From the NCBI GenBank assembly GCA_028288775.1, contig JAQGHP010000007.1, forward strand, positions 1 to 7,472: a stretch of 7,472 bases of DNA, read 5' to 3'. Below are positions 5,965 through 7,472 of this stretch, piece by piece. The notes under the pieces were generated by a model, which was not told the origin of the DNA, searched no databases, and worked only from the letters and a program-made list of their open reading frames with translations. The stretch is from Phycisphaerales bacterium (GTDB lineage Bacteria; Planctomycetota; Phycisphaerae; Tepidisphaerales; Tepidisphaeraceae). The position numbers and the translations under genes are program-made. The number at the start of each line of letters is the position of its first letter. The stretch's first letter is position 1.

Positions 5965-6013
5965 TGCTTTTTGGTGAAAACTAGGAATCAAAACGAGACC
6001 TGCATGGGAAAGG

Positions 6014-7372
6014 ATGGGCGACTTGCGTAATCTTCCTCTCATTTTCTTCACTCTCTGTCTGTCGGCTTTGGGCCCTGCCTGGGGGCGCGCGCAGACTCTC
6101 CCGGCCCGCCAGGCGGACACGCCGACCGAGGCGCGCCAGGCCGCGTTCTATCGCAAGAGCCTGATCGACGGCTACGAAACCATTGGGTCGCGCGACCCGA
6201 AGTGGGACGCGGACGCCCGCAGGGTGCTGCAACTGGTGGTAGAGCGCGAGACTCTGGCCTGGTCCGATCCGGATCTTAACTGGCAGATCATGGTCATCGG
6301 CGATAACGCAGCCCGCGCCGGTTGTGACGATCCCGCCGTCCTCTACTATCTCCTCCGCGTGCACATGAGCCTCGAGACCGGAGTTTGGCGGCCGGTGGTG
6401 GACAGGCTTTACTCGAAGCTATTTACTTGCAAGTACCCGCCGTTCCTGAAGGTTTTTGGATGCGTCCGCTTGATGGAATTCACCAAAGATCTGCCACAAC
6501 CGGACCCAATGCATCGACTATTGGACTGCGTCTATGAGAATCTGCCCGGGATGCTCGCCGAGCCGGATTACCCGCAGACCGTTACCGCCCAGGTATGCAG
6601 CGACCTCACCTCGTTCCTGGCCAAACTGGATGGCAACCGCAAGCCGATCATCGACATACTGCACGGAATCATGGTCAAGGCGCAGCCCAATTCGCCGATC
6701 CCGGATCTTTATTTGGGCCTGGCCTATTGGAGATATTCATGGGACATCCCCGGCGTCGGCGAGCCCGAAACCGAAGGCAGCAAGCGCAGCACGCGCCATC
6801 GAATCGCCCGGGAGGCGCTAAGCCGTGCGCTAGCCAAGGACCCGCATTTGGCCTATGCCTCGGCTACGATGATCGGCGTCATGGTCGACGGAGGCTCGAC
6901 CGGGCCGGATATTGAAAAATACTTTCAACGTGCGATTGACGATGATCCGGATTGCTACAACGCCTATCAGTTCAAGATGGGCAGCCTGAACACCGGCGGG
7001 CCTGCCGCCGAGGCCAGGCTGTTGAAGTTCGGCCACGACTGCCTGGCCACCAAGCGTTGGAAGTCGCGCATCCCGTTTCTGCTGCTGCGGGCGCATCGAA
7101 GCATTGCCGGCGGCAATGGGCTGGCCGACTTTTACAAGGCCACACCCGAGGCCTGGAATGATGTACAGGCATTGTACGAAGGGTACTTTGCCTATAAGCC
7201 GAAGGCGATCACCGAGCGCATCGACTACGCCACCAAAGCGCTGGAGGTCGGCCGGCCGGAAATCGCCCGGAAGCAAATCGAGGATTTGAAAGCGCTCGCC
7301 GCCGATCCGGTTCTTAGGATCATTATTGCCGAACAGGAAAAACCAGTCGTCGCCGCTTTGAAAAACCAGTAA
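6014..7372 (+). CDS. Exported TPR-like helical repeat protein, 452 aa
   Basis: The protein opens with a Sec signal: MGDLRNLP, a hydrophobic core LIFFTLCLSALGPAW, and cleavage likely after GRA at residue 26. The rest is helical. Tetratricopeptide-like units are clearest near 226-242 (PDLYLGLAYWRY), 267-290 (EALSRALAKDPHLAYASATM) and 299-325 (YFQRAIDDDPDCYNAYQFKM). They are followed by LKFGHDCLATKRW and then PEAWNDVQALYEGYF. This order matches a family of exported proteins common in planctomycetes and their relatives, of unknown role, probably protein-protein contacts in the periplasm. The start is odd. GGGAAAGG directly abuts ATG 6014, leaving no spacing, whereas TTG 6023 has AAGGATGG at 6010-6017 five bases upstream and gives a shorter, typical signal peptide. 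Upstream in frame a TGA occurs at 5975, so no longer form exists. The stop codon directly touches the tRNA gene on the other strand. Confidence 0.86.
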   Translation: MGDLRNLPLIFFTLCLSALGPAWGRAQTLPARQADTPTEARQAAFYRKSLIDGYETIGSRDPKWDADARRVLQLVVERETLAWSDPDLNWQIMVIGDNAARAGCDDPAVLYYLLRVHMSLETGVWRPVVDRLYSKLFTCKYPPFLKVFGCVRLMEFTKDLPQPDPMHRLLDCVYENLPGMLAEPDYPQTVTAQVCSDLTSFLAKLDGNRKPIIDILHGIMVKAQPNSPIPDLYLGLAYWRYSWDIPGVGEPETEGSKRSTRHRIAREALSRALAKDPHLAYASATMIGVMVDGGSTGPDIEKYFQRAIDDDPDCYNAYQFKMGSLNTGGPAAEARLLKFGHDCLATKRWKSRIPFLLLRAHRSIAGGNGLADFYKATPEAWNDVQALYEGYFAYKPKAITERIDYATKALEVGRPEIARKQIEDLKALAADPVLRIIIAEQEKPVVAALKNQ

Positions 7373-7472
7373 TACCCTCGACAGGATTCGAACCTGTGAC
7401 CTGCGGTTTATTGAGGGTGCCCCCGGCTGGGGCGCCCAAGGAAACCGCCGCTCTATCCAACTGAGCTACGAG
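7373..7472 (-). tRNA. tRNA-Arg(CCT) with a 29-nt anticodon-loop insertion (5' end cut by window edge)
   Basis: Read on the minus strand, every part of the cloverleaf is present. The acceptor 5' arm is visible from position 4 (CTCG), then TA, and the D arm is GCTC...GAGC with the GG of the loop. The anticodon stem is GCGGT/ACCGC (7448-7444 with 7407-7403). The variable loop is AGGTC, and the T arm ACAGG-TTCGAAT-CCTGT. The acceptor 3' arm CGAGGGT (7380-7374) and discriminator A (7373) follow; CCA is not encoded. Three 5' bases lie outside the window. Removing 29 nt restores the loop TTCCTAA, giving anticodon CCT (Arg, AGG codons). The insertion (7438-7410 or 7439-7411, since T36 is duplicated) is itself a hairpin: GGGCGCCCC, loop AGCCG, GGGGCACCC, eight pairs with one C-A mismatch. 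It is far shorter than group I introns known in this tRNA. The gene may be spliced, or may be a pseudogene. Confidence 0.85.

Larger units (their letters stand above)
5592..6013. other. Hairpin-rich intergenic region, 422 bp, no credible gene
   Basis: Open frames here are Arg/Pro/Ser-rich and typical of non-coding high-GC DNA. Besides the hairpin at 5601-5624, short inverted repeats are present at 5627-5652 (8 bp with one G-T), 5735-5748 (GCGGG/CCCGC), 5781-5794 (GGGCG/CGCCC), 5824-5840 (CCGGAC/GTCCGG) and 5902-5915 (CGGAC/GTCCG). The stretch around 5701-5722 (AGCTGACGCTTGCGGACTAA) resembles degenerate dispersed repeats I associate with planctomycete spacers; this is an impression, not a match. 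The region ends in a G10 run just before the next gene. Confidence 0.55.

Noticed and set aside
5146..6120. 324-codon minus-strand open frame across the hairpin-rich spacer
   Set aside because: Arg/Pro-rich translation typical of open non-coding frames in GC-rich DNA; it overlaps two better-supported genes.
7410..7439. Group I intron in the tRNA
   Set aside because: Only 29 nt long, with no terminal G and no room for the catalytic core.

Overview
The window looks like chromosomal DNA of a GC-rich planctomycete or close relative. The evidence is a Gfo/Idh/MocA-type oxidoreductase with a twin-arginine-like leader, an exported FG-GAP/VCBS repeat protein, a membrane-anchored endonuclease/exonuclease/phosphatase (EEP) protein and an exported TPR-like helical protein. 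This set is typical of that phylum, but the assignment rests on recognised family character only, with no rRNA or marker gene.

Layout. 1-362 (minus): N-terminal part of the oxidoreductase. 363-631: intergenic, with a hairpin joined to a strict G-quadruplex motif and a weak promoter. 632-1090 (plus): cysteine-rich hypothetical gene. 1135-2397 (plus): FG-GAP protein. 2463-3746 (plus): three small orphan genes, lower in GC than their surroundings, each followed by a copy of a short intergenic repeat (2774-2799, 3316-3340, 3785-3800). 3909-5081 (minus): EEP protein with three membrane segments. 5214-5591 (plus): small helical hypothetical gene read divergently from the EEP gene. 5592-6013: hairpin-rich intergenic DNA ending in a run of ten G. 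6014-7372 (plus): exported helical-repeat protein. 7373-7472 (minus): tRNA-Arg(CCT), cut by the window edge, with a 29-nt insertion in its anticodon loop.

How the genes relate. There is no single obvious pathway. The oxidoreductase and FG-GAP genes are the usual exported accessory genes of planctomycetes, probably linked to carbohydrate breakdown. The three small genes with their repeats look like an acquired, cassette-like array; no function can be read from sequence. The tRNA is the most striking feature: apart from the insertion its visible cloverleaf is complete. The insertion is far too short for a group I intron and is itself a hairpin, so it is either a very small intron in a bacterial tRNA or a palindromic element that has broken the gene.
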